17,202 nt of DNA from Lutibacter sp. (GTDB lineage: Bacteria; Bacteroidota; Bacteroidia; Flavobacteriales; Flavobacteriaceae). This document shows, piece after piece, positions 1 to 9,049 of this stretch; the first letter of the stretch is position 1, and the number at the start of each line of letters is the position of its first letter. The position numbers and the translations under genes are program-made. The notes below the pieces were generated by a model. That model was not told the DNA's origin, made no database searches, and saw only the letters and a list, made by a program, of their open reading frames with translations. Location: assembly GCA_030599055.1 (NCBI GenBank), contig JAUVOS010000022.1:1-17202 (forward strand). The letters are read 5' to 3'.

Positions 1-255
1 AATTTACAGGATGATTGCTTTGATTTATTAGAAGGGAAATTTGTAAAAAATCCCATTAGTAATTATTATATAAAAACACCTCAAATTAGACACTTTAAAA
101 CCCTATTAGGCACAAATTTTGATGCATTACCCAACATGCTTTTGACAGCTTTGCAGCGTCAGGAACTTTTAGAATTGTTAATTCAATACATTAGCCTACA
201 TTTGCAAACTTTTAAAACACCAAAATCATTAGAAATATTGAAAAAATTATTTTAG
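1..255 (+). CDS. recO: DNA repair protein RecO, C-terminal part (5' end outside window)
   Basis: This is an open frame from the first base to a TAG at 253-255, giving the last 84 residues of a protein. The sequence contains FDLLEGKF, then a TPQIRHFKTLLGTNFDALPN segment, and ends in a helix of the form LLELLIQYISLHL followed by PKSLEILKKLF. That C-terminal signature is what I recognise from Bacteroidota RecO, which loads RecA onto SSB-coated single-stranded DNA in the RecFOR recombination pathway. The zinc-binding and OB-fold parts lie upstream of the window and cannot be checked. The next gene starts 4 bases after the stop, so the two are probably co-transcribed. The identification rests on the tail only. 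Confidence 0.75.
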   Translation, partial: NLQDDCFDLLEGKFVKNPISNYYIKTPQIRHFKTLLGTNFDALPNMLLTALQRQELLELLIQYISLHLQTFKTPKSLEILKKLF

Positions 256-259
256 GGAC

Positions 260-2731
260 ATGATGCGTTTTTTAGTTTTTATATTTGCTGTTTTTAGTAT
301 CTTACACATGCAAGGGCAGACCATACAAGTACTTGAGGCAACCTCATTGCTTCCGGTTGACAAGGTATTGATTTACAACGAAAATAAATCTCATTTTATG
401 TTTACTGATAAAAATGGGAAGGTTGATATCAGTAAATTTTCCGAAAAAGATATTCTAAGTTTTAAGCATATTTCTTTTATTGAAAAAGACATATTAAAAT
501 CAGAAATTGCAAACCAAAATAATAAGATTTACCTACGAGATGCTTCTGAAAAACTTGAAGAAGTAGTTTTATCAGTTTCTAGAAGTGAAGAAAAAAGAGC
601 ACGAATTGCTAAGCATATCGAAGTCATAACGCAACATAAAATTGCCCTGCAATCTCCCCAAACAAGTGCTGATTTACTGGCATTAACACCGGGAGTTAAA
701 GTTCAAAAAACACAATTTGGTGGCGGTAGTCCCGTGTTGAGAGGTATGGAGTCAAATAGAGTATTGTTAGTGGTTGATGGCGTACGAATGAACAATGCAA
801 TTTATAGAAAAGGACATATACAAAATTCAATAACGGTATCGCCTAATTTATTGGCACGTACTGAAGTGCTGTTTGGTCCTTCCTCTATTATCTATGGTTC
901 TGATGCATTGGGTGGTGTTATTCATTATTATACCAAGAAACCTTTAATTAGCGAGAAGGATCTTTTTACTTCCTCATTATTTTCGAGATACAGTTCTGTA
1001 AATAATGAAATAAGCGCGAATTATACAGCTGAATATAGTACACAAAAATGGGCATCGCTAACAGGTATTTCGGTTAGTAAGTTTGGAGATTTAAAAATGG
1101 GAAAAAACAGAAGTCATGGTTTTGATGATTGGGGTTTAGTTCCATATTATTCTGAAAATACAAGCGACTTTTATGAAGAGAATCCTACGGAGAATTCAAA
1201 TAAAAACGTTCAACGAAATACAGGATACAATCAAATAGATTTACTTCAAAAGTTTTTAATACCAATTACCACAAATACCGAAATCAGTTTTAATTTTCAA
1301 TATTCAAATTCTACGAATATAAATCGTTTTGACAAATTAAATGAATATGATGAAGGCAGTCTTAAGTATGCAGAATGGTATTATGGACCACAAAAACGAA
1401 TTTTAGCTTCTTCTCAACTAGCTTTAAATCCTGAATTGAAATGGCTAAAAGATGGACAAATAACACTAGCTTATCAAGATATATATGAAAGTCGAAATGA
1501 ACGACAATTTGGGAGCCTCAATAAATATATACGTGATGAAAATGTAAAAGTAACCAGTTTAAATGGCGATTTTCATGTGCCTTTAACCAAAGATGATAAG
1601 CGAATATTATCCTACGGTTTTGAAACTTCGTATAATAAAGTGAGTTCAGATGCCATTGGAGAAATAGTAGCAGTTAGCGAACATGATATTAATGGTTTTT
1701 CCGAAGAATTTATCGTACAGTCACGCTATCCGGATGGTGGTAGTAGCTACACAAATTTTGCGCTTTATAGCAATTATAGATTTGACCATAGCAAAAAAGG
1801 AACCTTGAATGTAGGAATTCGTTATACAAGTACTTTGCTCATGGCAAAATGGATAGATGACACATTTATATCATTGCCTGAAATGGAAGTTTCATTATCA
1901 AATTCAGCCATTTCAGGAACCTTGGGTTATGCTTATAAACCCACCAAAAATTGGCAATTAAATACTGTTTTATCTTCCGGATTTAGATCTCCAAATATTG
2001 ATGATATTGGAAAAATACGTGAAAAAAGAGGAAAAGTTAGTATTCCCAATACAGCATTAAAACCCGAACATGCCTACAATGCAGAAATTGGAGTTTTACG
2101 CTACAGTGACGATAAAAAAACAAGAATAGGTCTCAATGCTTATTATATGTTGTTGCACAATTACATAGCAAGAGATTTGTATCAATTTCATGGACAAGAT
2201 GAAATTCTCTATGATGGAGAATTAGCAACCACTATTGCAAATGTCAATAAAGGAAATGCCTATGTTGCAGGTGGCACCTTGAGTTTTCGAACAGCATTGA
2301 ATAAATTTTTTAAAATAAATTCATCAGCGACTTATACAAAAGGGAAACCCTATGATTCCGAAGAACCTTTGTCGTCCATTCCACCATTATTTGGAAATGC
2401 GGGAATAAGCTATACTTTAAAAAAATGGGATTTTAGATTTGATTTTCGCTTTAATGCACGAAAAAAATCAAGTGACTATAACTTTACAGAAGGCATAGAC
2501 AATATTGAAGAAACGCCAATTATCAATCCAGATACTATAAATGATGTTGCTAAATATTATGGGACTCCAAGTTGGCAGACATTTAATCTTTCAACGCGTT
2601 ATAAACTCAATAGTCGCGCGACAATTCATTTGCATTTTGATAATCTTTTAGATACGCACTATAAAGAATTCGCCTCTGGAGTAAGTGCTCCCGGACGCAG
2701 TATTTCTGTATCAATCAACGCACATTTCTAG
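260..2731 (+). CDS. TonB-dependent outer-membrane receptor, haem/haemoglobin-type
   Basis: An 823-residue outer-membrane receptor that probably imports haem or another iron source using TonB energy. Residues 1-20 look like a signal peptide ending near Gln20. Residues 21-95 resemble the carboxypeptidase-regulatory-like domain common in Bacteroidota receptors. The plug follows at about 115-228 and carries SPVLRGMESNRVLLVVDGVRMNN (158-180, shown here in part by its ends SPVLRG and DGVRMNN) and LFGPSSIIYGSDALGG (204-219), which resemble the haemoglobin/transferrin/lactoferrin receptor subfamily. The rest is the beta-barrel, and the chain ends in a terminal Phe, as expected for an outer-membrane assembly signal. 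Two consecutive ATG codons (260 and 263) are possible starts. The gene follows recO by 4 bases. The substrate is inferred from plug similarity only, and no haem-uptake partner genes are nearby. Confidence 0.88.
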   Translation: MMRFLVFIFAVFSILHMQGQTIQVLEATSLLPVDKVLIYNENKSHFMFTDKNGKVDISKFSEKDILSFKHISFIEKDILKSEIANQNNKIYLRDASEKLEEVVLSVSRSEEKRARIAKHIEVITQHKIALQSPQTSADLLALTPGVKVQKTQFGGGSPVLRGMESNRVLLVVDGVRMNNAIYRKGHIQNSITVSPNLLARTEVLFGPSSIIYGSDALGGVIHYYTKKPLISEKDLFTSSLFSRYSSVNNEISANYTAEYSTQKWASLTGISVSKFGDLKMGKNRSHGFDDWGLVPYYSENTSDFYEENPTENSNKNVQRNTGYNQIDLLQKFLIPITTNTEISFNFQYSNSTNINRFDKLNEYDEGSLKYAEWYYGPQKRILASSQLALNPELKWLKDGQITLAYQDIYESRNERQFGSLNKYIRDENVKVTSLNGDFHVPLTKDDKRILSYGFETSYNKVSSDAIGEIVAVSEHDINGFSEEFIVQSRYPDGGSSYTNFALYSNYRFDHSKKGTLNVGIRYTSTLLMAKWIDDTFISLPEMEVSLSNSAISGTLGYAYKPTKNWQLNTVLSSGFRSPNIDDIGKIREKRGKVSIPNTALKPEHAYNAEIGVLRYSDDKKTRIGLNAYYMLLHNYIARDLYQFHGQDEILYDGELATTIANVNKGNAYVAGGTLSFRTALNKFFKINSSATYTKGKPYDSEEPLSSIPPLFGNAGISYTLKKWDFRFDFRFNARKKSSDYNFTEGIDNIEETPIINPDTINDVAKYYGTPSWQTFNLSTRYKLNSRATIHLHFDNLLDTHYKEFASGVSAPGRSISVSINAHF

Positions 2732-2779
2732 ACAGTTTGTCGTATTACACGCTATTGGCATGAGTATTGTCAGTTATTT

Positions 2780-3008
2780 AATTAGAATTAATCTAGGCTC
2801 TAGTTTAGAATAGCTATGATTTCAAACTTTAATACCTTTGAGGTTTAACCGCAAGGCTCGCTAAGTTTTACGCAAGGTACGCAATGCTTTGCGACCTTTG
2901 CGTAAATTTTTTTTGCGTGCCTTGCGGTTAAAAAGTAATTGATAATCAATCTATTATATTTTAGCTAAAAATAGTAATGCTATTTTAAACTAGAGTCTTA
3001 ATCTAATT
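2780..3008. repeat. Nested imperfect palindrome (about 230 bp) with a hairpin core
   Basis: Most of the 313-bp gap between the receptor and the next gene is one large inverted structure. The outer arms are at about 2780-2822 and 2967-3008. They are A/T-rich and imperfect: 2796-2815 matches the reverse complement of 2978-2997 at 17 of 20 positions. Inside, 2844-2857 (TTTAACCGCAAGGC) and 2919-2932 form a perfect 14-bp inverted repeat. Within that, 2867-2878 pairs with 2894-2906 with one bulged base, and CGCAA (2880-2884) pairs with TTGCG (2889-2893) around the loop TGCT. The core is clearly richer in G+C than its surroundings. It looks like a REP- or MITE-like non-coding element; it could also terminate transcription of the receptor gene. 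Confidence 0.75.
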
Positions 3009-3044
3009 GAACAAGTCTAAACCCAAAACATAAAACTTTTTTCT

Positions 3045-3395
3045 ATGAAAACACTACTGAGAATTTTACTAACATCACTTGCAGTATTAGTTATTGCACA
3101 TTTTTTAACCGGAATAACAATTGATAGTTATACTTCAGCCATTCTAGTCGCCATTGTATTAGGATTTCTTCGGGTAATTGTCAAACCCATTTTAGTTATC
3201 CTCACCTTGCCCGTCACAGTTTTAACACTCGGACTTTTCCTTTTTGTAATTAATGCTCTTATGGTATTATTGGCAGGAGCAATAGTACCGGGATTTGTTG
3301 TATCAGGTTTTTGGATTGCTTTACTCTTTAGTTTGCTACTTTCGCTTTTCCAATCGGTTTTGTTTTCTTTTTTGAGAGATAAAAAGAGTAAGTAA
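3045..3395 (+). CDS. Small four-helix membrane protein, phage-holin superfamily IV (PF04020-like)
   Basis: A 116-residue integral membrane protein with hydrophobic stretches at about 4-23, 31-48, 52-80 and 85-110, and a short basic tail (RDKKSK). The LGFLRVIVKPILVILTLPVT region (39-58) followed by LGLFLFVINALMVLLAG is the signature of the family annotated as phage holin family protein or mycobacterial four-TMS holin superfamily IV. Despite the name, these proteins are widespread in bacterial chromosomes with no phage nearby, and their role is unknown. Nothing phage-like surrounds this one. It stands alone between two repeat-rich gaps. The ATG at 3045 starts directly before the first helix. 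Confidence 0.85.
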   Translation: MKTLLRILLTSLAVLVIAHFLTGITIDSYTSAILVAIVLGFLRVIVKPILVILTLPVTVLTLGLFLFVINALMVLLAGAIVPGFVVSGFWIALLFSLLLSLFQSVLFSFLRDKKSK

Positions 3396-3455
3396 CCAAC
3401 AAAGAAAGCATAGGCATTTCGAAAGGATTTGTTTATTATTTAATCTTTAGTATCC

Positions 3456-3631
3456 ATTCACCCAAAATTTTCTCACGCAAAGGCGCAAAGACGCTAAGTT
3501 CATGAATGCAAGGCATCTATCTTTACATTCAATAATTTTATATTCTCACGAAAAAAAGGAAAAAGACAAATATAATACCTGTTTCTTTGCGTTTTTGCGC
3601 CTTTGCGTGAAATAAAAAAAACTGGGTGAAT
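3456..3631. repeat. Inverted-repeat element with CGCAAAGGCGCAAA arms
   Basis: The 310-bp gap 3396-3705 contains a second palindromic element. Outer 9-bp arms ATTCACCCA (3456-3464) and TGGGTGAAT (3623-3631) are perfect complements. Inner 26-bp arms at 3473-3498 and 3585-3610 match at 24 of 26 positions and carry ACGCAAAGGCGCAAA. The middle (about 3499-3584) is A/T-rich and shows no clear pairing. The arms share the words CGCTAAG and ACGCAA(A)GG with the element at 2844-2932, suggesting one repeat family. An apparent reading frame crosses it on the minus strand, but it shows no protein-like features. The rest of the gap holds only the promoter before the next gene. Confidence 0.75.
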
Positions 3632-3678
3632 AGTTCCAATCTTTAACTAATTTATAAGACCAAAGTATTATTTTCTTG

Positions 3679-3686
3679 TAAATTTG
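3679..3686 (+). promoter_or_regulatory. Putative Bacteroidota -7 box for the AsmA-family gene
   Basis: TAAATTTG matches the Bacteroidota -7 consensus TAnnTTTG at every fixed position and lies 20 bases before the ATG at 3706. A convincing -33 TTTG at the usual distance is missing; the closest is TTTA at 3651. If used, transcription would start near 3692, making the TTG at 3697 an unlikely start codon and supporting the ATG at 3706. Confidence 0.45.
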
Positions 3687-3705
3687 TGGTAAATTATTGG
3701 TATTC

Positions 3706-6498
3706 ATGAAAAAAGCTCTCAAAATACTCAGCCTCTTGTTGCTATTAATAATACTTGTTTTAATAGCCATTCCCTATTTTTATAAAGATGAAATTAGTGC
3801 ATTTATAAAAGAGGATATTAACAAAAACTTTAATGCAAAGATTGATTATAAGGATATTTCGCTATCCTTATTGAAGGATTTCCCAAATCTAAATGTCGCT
3901 ATTGATGAAATTACAATAGACGGTATTGATGAATTTCAAGGAACTAGCTTGGCAGGTGTCAAAAGCATAGATTTGAGCTTAAATGCAAAAAAAGTATTTA
4001 TTGATAAAGATTTTGAAATTAAAAGAATTCGTATTGATAATCTTAATTTAAACCTATTGGTTTTAAAAAATGGAAAAGCAAACTATAATATTCTAAAAGA
4101 AAACCCTAAGGATAGCTTGACTACTACTGATAAATCATTTGTCTTAAAGCTAAAAGAGTATAAAGTAACAAATTCAAATATTAGTTATAACAACCTTGCA
4201 AATGGCATGAAACTCTACCTTCAAAATATAGACCATTACGGAAGTGGAAAGATAACAGACAAGGCATATTTGCTTAAAACGGAATCAGAAATTGAAAGTC
4301 TTAGCTTAGAGCATGGAATAAAGTATATTAACCAAGTAAAAACGCATCTTATTTCAGATATTTTCATTGAAGATGACTATAATAAATATACCTTTAATAA
4401 CTCTGATTTAAAAGTTAATAAACTAGCCTTTGATGTTACTAAAAGTGTTATTGAATTAAAAGATGAAGATATTATAATAGATATTGCTTTTAAAACCAAA
4501 AATAATGAGCTTAAACAGCTTTTGTCTTTAGTGCCTAAAGAATACTTGACAAGTGTAGAAAAAATCACGACCAATGGCACAGCGAATCTAGATGGTTTTG
4601 TAAAAGGTATTTATAATGAGAATAGTTATCCTGCTTATGGTTTTGATTTAAAAGTGGTTGATGGTTATATAAAATATCCTGATCTACAAGAAACCGTAGA
4701 AAACATTAATCTAATTGCTCATGTTGGTTTTATTGGAGGGAATAACTTAGATAATACTAAGATCAATTTGCCAAAGATTCATTTTTCAATTGCTGATAAT
4801 GAAGTAGATGGAAGCTTACAAATTGAAAATCCAATAAATGATCCTTTGTTAAAAACTAGATTCAAATCAATTTTAGATTTAGAAAAATTAAAAAATGCAA
4901 TTAAATTATCTGGAGTAGAACAATTAAAAGGCTTGCTAGATGCTGACTTTAGTTTAAACGGAAGGCTATCGGCTATTGAAGGGAAACTATATCAAAAATT
5001 TAAAGCATCGGGTTATTTTAACCTAAAAGATTTTAGTATAAAAACGGATTCTATTCCGCATACAATACATATTTCAAATGCGAATATGCAGGTTACTCCG
5101 CAAGCATTAAAAATGGAAAATATTGATGCTACAATAGGTGAAAATGATTTTAAAATTTACGGTGATATTACTAATTATATTGCCTATTTTCTCAATAAAG
5201 ATCAGGTATTAAAAGCAAATTTTAAAATGTATTCTTCGCATGTAAATCTCAATGATTTTATATCAAAATCTGAGGATAAAAAAGGAGAAACAACAGAAAA
5301 TGGAATGATTAAAATCCCAAAAAATATTAATCTTACTTTTATTGCAGCAGTCGATAATTTAAAATATTTAGACCTTGATTTAAAGGATGTAAATGGAAAG
5401 TTAACTGTCAAAGATGAAAAAGCTAATTTAGAAGCAATGTTAATGAAAACACTTGATGGGCAAATGCTACTCAATGGCGTATATGACAGTTCTACAGAAA
5501 CACCGCTATCAAATTTTGATATTGATATGCAAAAAATGTCTATCGTAAAATCGGCAAATAGTTTTAGCACTTTTAAAGCTTACGCACCCATTTTACAAAA
5601 GATTCAAGGAGATTTTTTTTCCGACATGACATTAGATGTGAATTTAGACAACCAAATGAGCCCAATTTTGCATACAATAAAAGCGCAAGGAACTTTTAAC
5701 ACGGACAACATTCAATTACAAGGAATTAATATTATCAAGGAAATTGGAAGCATACTTAATATTAAAGAGCTAGATAACCCAAATATTGATAAAATAAAAG
5801 CACGTTTTAGTATTGATAAAGGCACGATGCATGTCAAACCATTTACTTTTAATCTTAACAATATCAAATCGGGTTTAGAAGGGAGCATCAATCTTGATAA
5901 AGAAATAGATTTTATTTTAAGTCTTGATATTCCTAAAGATATGCTGGGTTCAAATCCTATTTTATTTCTAGAAGGTCTTGTTGGAAAATTATCAGACCTA
6001 GGAATAAAAACGGATTTAGGGGATATCATAAAAATGAAATTTAGTATTAAAGGAGATTATAAGCGTCCAAAAATACTACCTGCAATCGCTGGCTATGAAG
6101 GAGATTCTACACAAGAGATCATTCAAGAAATCATTGAAGATAAAGTAGAAGAAGTAATTGATGAAACAGTAGATAAAGCAAGGGAAGAGGCTCAAAAGCA
6201 AGCCGATAAAATATTGTTACAGGCGCAACAACAAGCAGATTCATTAGTGTCGAAAGCGCAACAATTGGCTTTAAAATTAAATCTAGAAGCAAAAGATCAA
6301 GGCGAAAAACTAATAAGTAAAGCAGGAAATCCATTTGAAAAAATTGCAGCGAATACGGCTGCAAAAGAGCTTGACAAACAAGCTGAGAAAAAAGGCAATC
6401 AATTGGTTGATAAAGCGCAGGAAAAAGCAGATGGGCTACTTAGTAAAGCCCAAGACAAAGCAGATAAGTTGATACAAACTTCTATAAAAAAGAATTGA
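3706..6498 (+). CDS. AsmA-family protein with alanine/lysine-rich helical tail
   Basis: A 930-residue envelope protein. One N-terminal membrane helix (about 6-24, very Leu/Ile-rich) is followed by an NFNAKIDYKDISLSLLKDFPNL segment and DGIDEF. This beginning is typical of Bacteroidota AsmA-like proteins, in which a long periplasmic domain of repeated beta-strands follows a single anchor. AsmA/TamB/YhdP relatives are linked to lipid movement and outer-membrane homeostasis; that role is known for the family and inferred here. From about residue 798 to the end the sequence changes to a charged helical region rich in Ala, Lys, Gln and Asp, with recurring AQ(Q/D)(Q/K)AD and KAQ units, probably a coiled coil or amphipathic helix. 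I chose ATG 3706 over the in-frame TTG at 3697 because it directly precedes MKKALKIL and fits the promoter. A hairpin terminator overlaps the stop codon. Confidence 0.85.
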   Translation: MKKALKILSLLLLLIILVLIAIPYFYKDEISAFIKEDINKNFNAKIDYKDISLSLLKDFPNLNVAIDEITIDGIDEFQGTSLAGVKSIDLSLNAKKVFIDKDFEIKRIRIDNLNLNLLVLKNGKANYNILKENPKDSLTTTDKSFVLKLKEYKVTNSNISYNNLANGMKLYLQNIDHYGSGKITDKAYLLKTESEIESLSLEHGIKYINQVKTHLISDIFIEDDYNKYTFNNSDLKVNKLAFDVTKSVIELKDEDIIIDIAFKTKNNELKQLLSLVPKEYLTSVEKITTNGTANLDGFVKGIYNENSYPAYGFDLKVVDGYIKYPDLQETVENINLIAHVGFIGGNNLDNTKINLPKIHFSIADNEVDGSLQIENPINDPLLKTRFKSILDLEKLKNAIKLSGVEQLKGLLDADFSLNGRLSAIEGKLYQKFKASGYFNLKDFSIKTDSIPHTIHISNANMQVTPQALKMENIDATIGENDFKIYGDITNYIAYFLNKDQVLKANFKMYSSHVNLNDFISKSEDKKGETTENGMIKIPKNINLTFIAAVDNLKYLDLDLKDVNGKLTVKDEKANLEAMLMKTLDGQMLLNGVYDSSTETPLSNFDIDMQKMSIVKSANSFSTFKAYAPILQKIQGDFFSDMTLDVNLDNQMSPILHTIKAQGTFNTDNIQLQGINIIKEIGSILNIKELDNPNIDKIKARFSIDKGTMHVKPFTFNLNNIKSGLEGSINLDKEIDFILSLDIPKDMLGSNPILFLEGLVGKLSDLGIKTDLGDIIKMKFSIKGDYKRPKILPAIAGYEGDSTQEIIQEIIEDKVEEVIDETVDKAREEAQKQADKILLQAQQQADSLVSKAQQLALKLNLEAKDQGEKLISKAGNPFEKIAANTAAKELDKQAEKKGNQLVDKAQEKADGLLSKAQDKADKLIQTSIKKN

Positions 6499-6514
6499 TG
6501 TGCAATTCTTTTTT
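6486..6514 (+). terminator. Hairpin terminator overlapping the AsmA-family stop codon
   Basis: AAAAAAGAATTG (6486-6497) and CAATTCTTTTTT (6503-6514) are perfect 12-bp complements around the 5-base loop ATGTG. The 3' arm ends in six T residues. The TGA stop of the upstream gene (6496-6498) lies inside the structure, so ribosomes terminating there would cover the 5' arm. Confidence 0.65.
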
Positions 6515-6621
6515 AATATTAACCCAACGGAAATAAGATTATTTAGTAAAAGTGAAAATTGGAAATACCAATGGAACTTTTAAAATTGTAAAAAAATAAA
6601 ATAATAGCTATTTTACTATTA

Positions 6622-6653
6622 AAAAAAGCTCTCTAATTTTAGGGGGCTTTTTT
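6622..6653. terminator. Bidirectional terminator between convergent genes
   Basis: AAAAAAGCTCTCT (6622-6634) pairs with AGGGGGCTTTTTT (6641-6653) over 13 positions, two of them G-U wobbles in the plus-strand RNA, around the loop AATTTT. It has A- and T-tracts on both sides, so it can act in both directions. It begins 5 bases past the stop of the penicillin acylase-family gene on the minus strand, which it most directly serves. Confidence 0.8.
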
Positions 6654-6658
6654 AGTTT

Positions 6659-9049
6659 TTACTTTGCTGGTTTCAAAATTAATTTATTTTCTGATTGCTC
6701 AATGACATCTTTGTTAAGAAGCATTGTTATAAACTTACCATCTATAAAGAGTTGTGCTTGATCTTTGTAATGTGGGCTAAAGATATTGCCTGAATTTCCT
6801 GTTGGTAGGATGGCTTTTGCGTTTTCTACATCCGAAAAATCAATTATTCTACGTGTTGAAGGTCCTGCATGAACTTCGTACTTTACTTTATCGGATTTAA
6901 AAAACATTTGATTATTAAGTACCTCATTGGTTCCATTTACAGGAAATGGCCCTACATTAAAATACGATCTAAAAGCAGCAATTTCGCCCAAAGGATGTTT
7001 ATGTTCAAGGGTATGAACGCTACCCCATGTCCACGAACTTACCTCTTCGCCAAGTTGTTCTCTTAATGCTTTAATTGCTCTTTGGAAGGCGATAAACTGT
7101 ATATCAGCATTTGTTTCTTTAACCTCATTAGTGGTGACATCATCTAGCCAAATAGTATATTTATTTTTTAACAAAGGTTCTAACATTCTTCCCATAAAAT
7201 GAGTATTCGAAAGTTGCTTGAGTATGGCATCACCTAATTCATCCTCAAAAACAGCTTTGATATATTCATATGTGAATTGCGTGTAAATTGTAGTTGCAAC
7301 ACTTTTTAGACTTGCCTCTCCTTTCCAATTAGAAAGTTCTTGTAAGGCTGTTTTTTCTGTTTCGTTAAGTTGTTTTTCTTGTAAGTTTTGAACGATAATA
7401 GCTGTTAATTCTGTAGTGATTGATGAAGTGTTATCAAGCACCATATTTTCTGTTTCTGACAAAGTCCAATCATTTTTAGCTTCTAATAATTCTACTACTC
7501 TTTTGGCTCGGTTCTGAGGCAAATAGTAACCAGGAATATAGCGTTTACTTACAATAGAATCGGGTTGATTGTTGCAGGAATACACATAGTTTTCCGGTGG
7601 ATTAAACGCTTGTGGATTTTCTGAAAATGGGGTGTATTCAATCTGATGATTTTTTGGATTAGTACCATCCAAAAATAGTTTTGTCGGAGCATTATTTGCC
7701 CTTTTATACAAATTTGCAGCTGCCCACCAAGCCACGTTCCCTTTGGCATCACCGTACATTACATTGAGTCCTGGTGCGTGAATTTTAGAAGTACCTTTTT
7801 CAAATTCTGTACTATTTGTTGCTCTAGACATAAGGTATGAAGCTTCTAACATTTGGTTGGAACATTGAGTATAAACCCAATACATCGCTATAGGATTTTC
7901 AGTTTTTACTTGCGATACTACATCATTAATAATAGGTCCGTGAATTGTTTCTTTTATGGTATGTTGTATAGTGTCCGCATCTTTTACAGGAATAACTACA
8001 GTATAGGTTTCGTATTTTTTATATTCCTTCCCATAGAGGTATTCATCGGAATTATCAGGATTATTTTTTTCTACATATAGGTCAATATCATCGTTTTCAA
8101 ACATGGTTAAACCATAAGCGATATTATAATTATGTCCTAATAAAGGAAAAGGAGTCATAGCGAGATAAAACCCATATATCTCTGTTGTTGGTGTATTAAT
8201 ATGTGCCTGATACCAAACCGCTGGCTGTGAATATGCAATATGAGGATCGTTGGCAAATATAACTTTTCCGTTTTTTGTTTTTTCTGGGGAAAGTACCCAC
8301 GAATTACTTCCAATAAAGGAAGGTGCAGGTGAGTTATCTCTAATTTTTCCTATCATCTCTGAAAGAGCAACAGCATCAGACTCTATGGTGTTAGGCGCTT
8401 TGGTTTTAATCAAAGTTGTGTTTGGATCAATAATAAGATCTAAGTTCTCAAGATACGTATCCCCTAATTTTTCTTGAATAGCACTCATCAATGGGTCGGT
8501 TTGGTTTCCCATGGCAAAACCATAACTCATATAACCAAAAACATTATAAATGTCAACAAGTGTAAAAGTGTCTTTTGCAACTCCAATTATTGTATATTCA
8601 ATAGGTGTAGCTCCATTTTTTACATAGTCATTAACCCCTTTAAGATAGGCCATTGTTTGTAGGTAGTAAGGAGTAGTTTTATCGATTTTGGATACAATTT
8701 CTTGACTATTTTTAGCAATCCCTAAACTCAAATAAAATTTATCGGATTCTAACGCAATCTCTCCAAATATCTCTGACAAACGACCTGCAGAAATCCGACT
8801 GACTAATTCCATTTGCCAAAGTCGGTCTTGCGCATGTACATAACCTAAAGCAGTCATTGCATCCAAATCATTTTCAGCGTAAATGTGTGGAATACCATAA
8901 GTGTCATAGTAAACTTCCACCGCTTTTTCAAGACCTTTAATAGCGATATTACCTTTGTATGTTGGAGCTAGAGAGTTTTTATAAAGTGTTCCCCCAATAC
9001 TTGCAGTTAGAAGAATAGCAAGTAAGATGAGTCCGATTTTTTTAAACAT
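6659..9049 (-). CDS. Penicillin acylase-family N-terminal-nucleophile hydrolase
   Basis: A 796-residue amidase of the penicillin G acylase type. Members are made as one chain that cuts itself to expose a catalytic Ser at the start of the beta subunit, then hydrolyse N-acyl bonds such as beta-lactams, acyl-homoserine lactones or other amides. Here the self-cleavage site is IGSNSWVL, with Gly247-Ser248-Asn249 as the expected cut point and nucleophile. A membrane anchor or signal sequence is at about 5-20, so the enzyme is probably periplasmic. The alpha part shows YDTYGIPHIYA (48-58) and GYVHAQDRLWQMEL (69-82), both standard for the family. The length is normal. The true substrate cannot be read from sequence. 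The start ATG is at 9047-9049. The 98-bp gap upstream holds TAGTTTTG (9133-9140, minus), a possible -7 box, and a run of AAAGC-type words. Confidence 0.9.
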   Translation of the reverse strand: MFKKIGLILLAILLTASIGGTLYKNSLAPTYKGNIAIKGLEKAVEVYYDTYGIPHIYAENDLDAMTALGYVHAQDRLWQMELVSRISAGRLSEIFGEIALESDKFYLSLGIAKNSQEIVSKIDKTTPYYLQTMAYLKGVNDYVKNGATPIEYTIIGVAKDTFTLVDIYNVFGYMSYGFAMGNQTDPLMSAIQEKLGDTYLENLDLIIDPNTTLIKTKAPNTIESDAVALSEMIGKIRDNSPAPSFIGSNSWVLSPEKTKNGKVIFANDPHIAYSQPAVWYQAHINTPTTEIYGFYLAMTPFPLLGHNYNIAYGLTMFENDDIDLYVEKNNPDNSDEYLYGKEYKKYETYTVVIPVKDADTIQHTIKETIHGPIINDVVSQVKTENPIAMYWVYTQCSNQMLEASYLMSRATNSTEFEKGTSKIHAPGLNVMYGDAKGNVAWWAAANLYKRANNAPTKLFLDGTNPKNHQIEYTPFSENPQAFNPPENYVYSCNNQPDSIVSKRYIPGYYLPQNRAKRVVELLEAKNDWTLSETENMVLDNTSSITTELTAIIVQNLQEKQLNETEKTALQELSNWKGEASLKSVATTIYTQFTYEYIKAVFEDELGDAILKQLSNTHFMGRMLEPLLKNKYTIWLDDVTTNEVKETNADIQFIAFQRAIKALREQLGEEVSSWTWGSVHTLEHKHPLGEIAAFRSYFNVGPFPVNGTNEVLNNQMFFKSDKVKYEVHAGPSTRRIIDFSDVENAKAILPTGNSGNIFSPHYKDQAQLFIDGKFITMLLNKDVIEQSENKLILKPAK

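Noticed and set aside
3045..3395. Prophage remnant suggested by the holin-like protein
   Set aside because: The family is common in chromosomes, and no endolysin, integrase or structural gene lies nearby.
3546..3770. 74-codon minus-strand open frame
   Set aside because: It crosses the inverted repeat and the start of the AsmA-family gene, and its product has no recognisable domain.
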